Assembly: GCA_022771625.1 (NCBI GenBank)
Contig: JALFCW010000064.1
Location: 1 to 47,421, forward strand
Direction of reading: 5' to 3'
Length of the DNA: 47,421 bases
Source of the DNA: Prevotella sp.
GTDB taxonomy: Bacteria; Bacteroidota; Bacteroidia; Bacteroidales; Bacteroidaceae
The notes under the pieces were generated by a model, which saw nothing but the letters and a program-made list of their open reading frames with translations, was not told the origin of the DNA and searched no databases. Both the position numbers and the translations under genes were made by a program. Shown in pieces: positions 45,594 to 47,421 of the stretch. Positions within the stretch are counted from its first letter, which is position 1, and the number at the start of each line of letters is the position of its first letter.

Positions 45594-46787
45594 TTAGTCT
45601 TCGATAATCTCAGTGATCTGACCGGCACCTACTGTACGACCACCCTCACGGATAGCGAAGCGGAGACCAACATTCAGAGCCACTGCGTAGATAAGATCTA
45701 CAGTGATAGTAACGTTATCACCAGGCATTACCATCTCAACACCCTCTGGCAGAGTGATCTCACCTGTACAGTCCATAGTACGGAGATAGAACTGAGGACG
45801 ATACTTGTTACCGAATGGAGTGTGACGGCCACCCTCTTCCTTCTTCAGAACATAGATCTGAGCCTTGAACTTCTTGAAAGGCTTGATCTGTCCAGGATGA
45901 CAGAGCACCATACCACGCTTAATTTCCTTCTTGTCGATACCACGGAGGAGAAGACCTACGTTGTCACCAGCCTGACCCTCATCGAGGAGCTTGCGGAACA
46001 TCTCAACGCCAGTTACAACCGACTTCTTGTCCTCACCAAGACCGAGGAGCTCAACCTCATCACCTACGTGGATAACACCAGTCTCGATACGACCAGTAGC
46101 AACAGTACCACGACCTGTGATAGAGAATACGTCCTCAACAGGCATAAGGAATGGCTTGTCTGTGTCACGTGGAGGAAGTGGAATCCAGTTGTCAACAGCA
46201 TCCATCAGCTCCATTACCTTTTCAACCCACTTGTCAACTCCGTTAAGAGCACCAAGGGCAGAACCACGGATGATAGGAGTGTTGTCGCCATCGTACTCAT
46301 ACTGATCGAGAAGCTCACGCATCTCCATCTCAACGAGCTCGAGCATTTCCTCATCCTCAACCATATCGCACTTGTTCAGGAATACAACCAGCTTAGGAAC
46401 GTTCACCTGACGAGCGAGAAGTACGTGCTCACGTGTCTGAGGCATAGGACCATCAGTAGCAGCAACTACGATAATAGCACCGTCCATCTGAGCAGCACCA
46501 GTAACCATGTTCTTCACATAGTCAGCGTGTCCCGGGCAGTCAACGTGTGCATAGTGACGATTAGCTGTCTCATACTCGATATGAGCAGTGTTGATGGTGA
46601 TACCACGCTCTTTCTCTTCAGGAGCGTTGTCAATCTGATCGAAAGACTTAATTTCCTCGCTACCGAAGCCCTTCTCATGAAGAACCTTAGAGATGGCAGC
46701 AGTCAGAGTAGTCTTACCGTGGTCAACGTGACCAATTGTACCAATGTTTACGTGCGGTTTGGTACGGACAAATGTCTCTTTTGCCAT
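45594..46787 (-). CDS. tuf: Elongation factor Tu
   Basis: A 397-residue GTPase that brings aminoacyl-tRNA to the ribosome. G1 GHVDHGKT (19-26), G3 DCPGHADY, G4 NKCD and domains 2 and 3 with the [13 protein letters not shown] and [11 protein letters not shown] segments are all intact. It is in the tRNA-tuf-tRNA-secE arrangement typical of Bacteroidales and many other bacteria, 61 bases downstream of tRNA-Thr(GGU). Confidence 0.99.
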   Translation of the reverse strand: MAKETFVRTKPHVNIGTIGHVDHGKTTLTAAISKVLHEKGFGSEEIKSFDQIDNAPEEKERGITINTAHIEYETANRHYAHVDCPGHADYVKNMVTGAAQMDGAIIVVAATDGPMPQTREHVLLARQVNVPKLVVFLNKCDMVEDEEMLELVEMEMRELLDQYEYDGDNTPIIRGSALGALNGVDKWVEKVMELMDAVDNWIPLPPRDTDKPFLMPVEDVFSITGRGTVATGRIETGVIHVGDEVELLGLGEDKKSVVTGVEMFRKLLDEGQAGDNVGLLLRGIDKKEIKRGMVLCHPGQIKPFKKFKAQIYVLKKEEGGRHTPFGNKYRPQFYLRTMDCTGEITLPEGVEMVMPGDNVTITVDLIYAVALNVGLRFAIREGGRTVGAGQITEIIED

Positions 46788-46848
46788 AGCTTTTCTTGTT
46801 TATTTAATTTTAATGAATAATCTCTTGCTTAATTTCGCTTTTTGTTTG

Positions 46849-46920
<72 letters not shown>

Positions 46921-46928
46921 AGAGAAAG

Positions 46929-47001
46929 AGCGGAAAACGGGGCTCAAACCCGCGACCCCCAGCTTGGAAGGCTAGTGCTCTATCAACTGAGCTATTTCCG
47001 C
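46929..47001 (-). tRNA. trnG: tRNA-Gly (UCC)
   Basis: A 73-base cloverleaf: acceptor GCGGAAA/TTTCCGC, anticodon loop CTTCCAA with anticodon TCC, and T-arm GGGTTTGAGCCC. No encoded CCA. Eight bases upstream of tRNA-Thr(GGU). Confidence 0.96.
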
Positions 47002-47019
47002 TTGTCTCGACTTGGAAAG

Positions 47020-47101
47020 TGGGTGGTGATGGATTCGAACCACCGAAGGCATCGCCAGCAGATTTACAGTCTGCCCCATTTGGCCACTCTGGTAACCACC
47101 C
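47020..47101 (-). tRNA. trnY: tRNA-Tyr (GUA)
   Basis: An 82-base class II tRNA with a long variable arm (CTGGCGATGCCTTCG region); acceptor GGGTGGT/ACCACCC, anticodon loop CTGTAAA with anticodon GTA. Between tRNA-Gly and tRNA-Thr(UGU). Confidence 0.96.
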
Positions 47102-47144
47102 TTACTTTAATTGTCTCAGTGCACTGCGTCACTCTCTTCAGTTG

Positions 47145-47218
47145 AGCCTCTTGTCGGATTCGAACCAACGACCCCGAGATTACAAATCACGTGCTCTGGC
47201 CAACTGAGCTAAAGAGGC
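47145..47218 (-). tRNA. trnT: tRNA-Thr (UGU)
   Basis: A 74-base cloverleaf: acceptor GCCTCTT/AAGAGGC, anticodon loop TTTGTAA with anticodon TGT, T-arm GTTGGTTCGAATCCGAC. A T-T mismatch is present in the middle of the anticodon stem. First tRNA of the operon. Confidence 0.94.
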
Positions 47219-47283
47219 TTTTTTATGCACCCGCATCCCGACTGATATTTGGTCTTTGCAAGACTTCTATCGGATTGCGGGTG

Positions 47284-47314
47284 CAAAGGTACGAATAAAT
47301 TTTGAATTACCAAA
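47284..47314 (-). promoter_or_regulatory. tRNA-tuf operon promoter
   Basis: On the minus strand TTTG (47311-47314), 19 bases, TACCTTTG (47284-47291), followed by CACCCGC. It shares the extended CGTACCTTTGCACCCGC block and TTTGGTA context with the rRNA promoter at 368-399. Confidence 0.85.
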
Positions 47315-47331
47315 ATTTTTCGGCACTTTTT

Positions 47332-47421
47332 TTAATAATTTCTCGATTTTTCTTTATATTTCTGCAGTTTTACCCTCATTGAGTCCACTGAAAGGTCGAT
47401 TGCCTCCTCAAAAGTGTCACT
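47332..47421 (-). CDS. hpf: Ribosome hibernation factor, C-terminal end (partial)
   Basis: A minus-strand frame enters from the right edge and ends in TAA at 47332-47334. Its 29 residues (SDTFEEAIDLSVDSMRVKLQ, then KYKEKSRNY) resemble the last helix of HPF/RaiA ribosome-associated proteins of Bacteroidales, which are commonly found just upstream of this tRNA-tuf cluster. The identification rests on this short stretch and on context; the rest of the gene is outside the window. Confidence 0.65.
   Translation of the reverse strand, partial: SDTFEEAIDLSVDSMRVKLQKYKEKSRNY

Overview
The window reads as a chromosomal segment from a member of the Bacteroidales, most likely Prevotellaceae. This rests on the 5' end of the 16S rRNA, on promoters of the Bacteroidetes type (-33 TTTG and -7 TAnnTTTG, spaced about 19-21 bases) in front of many genes, on an Oar-like TonB-dependent receptor, and on families largely confined to the phylum (DUF4831, BT4734-like, HU-wHTH, PDDEXK-type ATPases). 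The species is not determined.

Layout. (1) 1-2357: the 5' end of a 16S rRNA (minus) with its leader and promoter, divergent from a SulP anion transporter. (2) 2382-8945: a minus-strand locus with an Oar-like TonB-dependent receptor, a predicted surface lipoprotein with OB-fold-like domains and a secreted DNA/RNA non-specific endonuclease lipoprotein. This is a candidate system for capture or use of extracellular nucleic acid. (3) 9029-12873: a housekeeping operon pyrH-obgE-pgeF-M23 peptidase. (4) 12934-27393: an accessory block of about 14.5 kb, all on the minus strand. It holds four P-loop ATPases that each end in a PD-(D/E)XK-like nuclease domain, an Rpn-type PD-(D/E)XK protein, a uracil-DNA-glycosylase-family protein, a heparinase II/III-like protein, a primase-like module (BT4734-like protein, PriCT_2/DUF3987 protein, HU-wHTH protein) and one unrecognised coiled-coil protein. 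Several of these genes have unusual repeats in front of them. No integrase, transposase or attachment site is visible.

(5) 27429-34125: hpt-adk (minus), nnr and a DUF4831 lipoprotein-like gene (plus), cysS (minus) and a threonine aldolase (plus), closed by a strong bidirectional terminator. (6) 34160-47334: the large translation/transcription cluster, read on the minus strand: promoter, tRNA-Thr(UGU), tRNA-Tyr, tRNA-Gly, tRNA-Thr(GGU), tuf, tRNA-Trp, secE, nusG, rplK, rplA, rplJ, rplL, hairpin terminator, rpoB, rpoC. The window ends inside a gene whose last 29 residues look like a ribosome hibernation factor.

The most unusual material is in region 4: operator-like inverted repeats that contain both promoter boxes of one ATPase, a 62-bp tandem repeat with four copies of one motif in front of another, a duplicated 3' end of the HU gene on both sides of an ATPase gene, and a 24-bp inverted repeat pair linking the DUF3987 gene to an intergenic region 2.2 kb away. 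All functions are inferred from sequence read by eye; no database search was possible.
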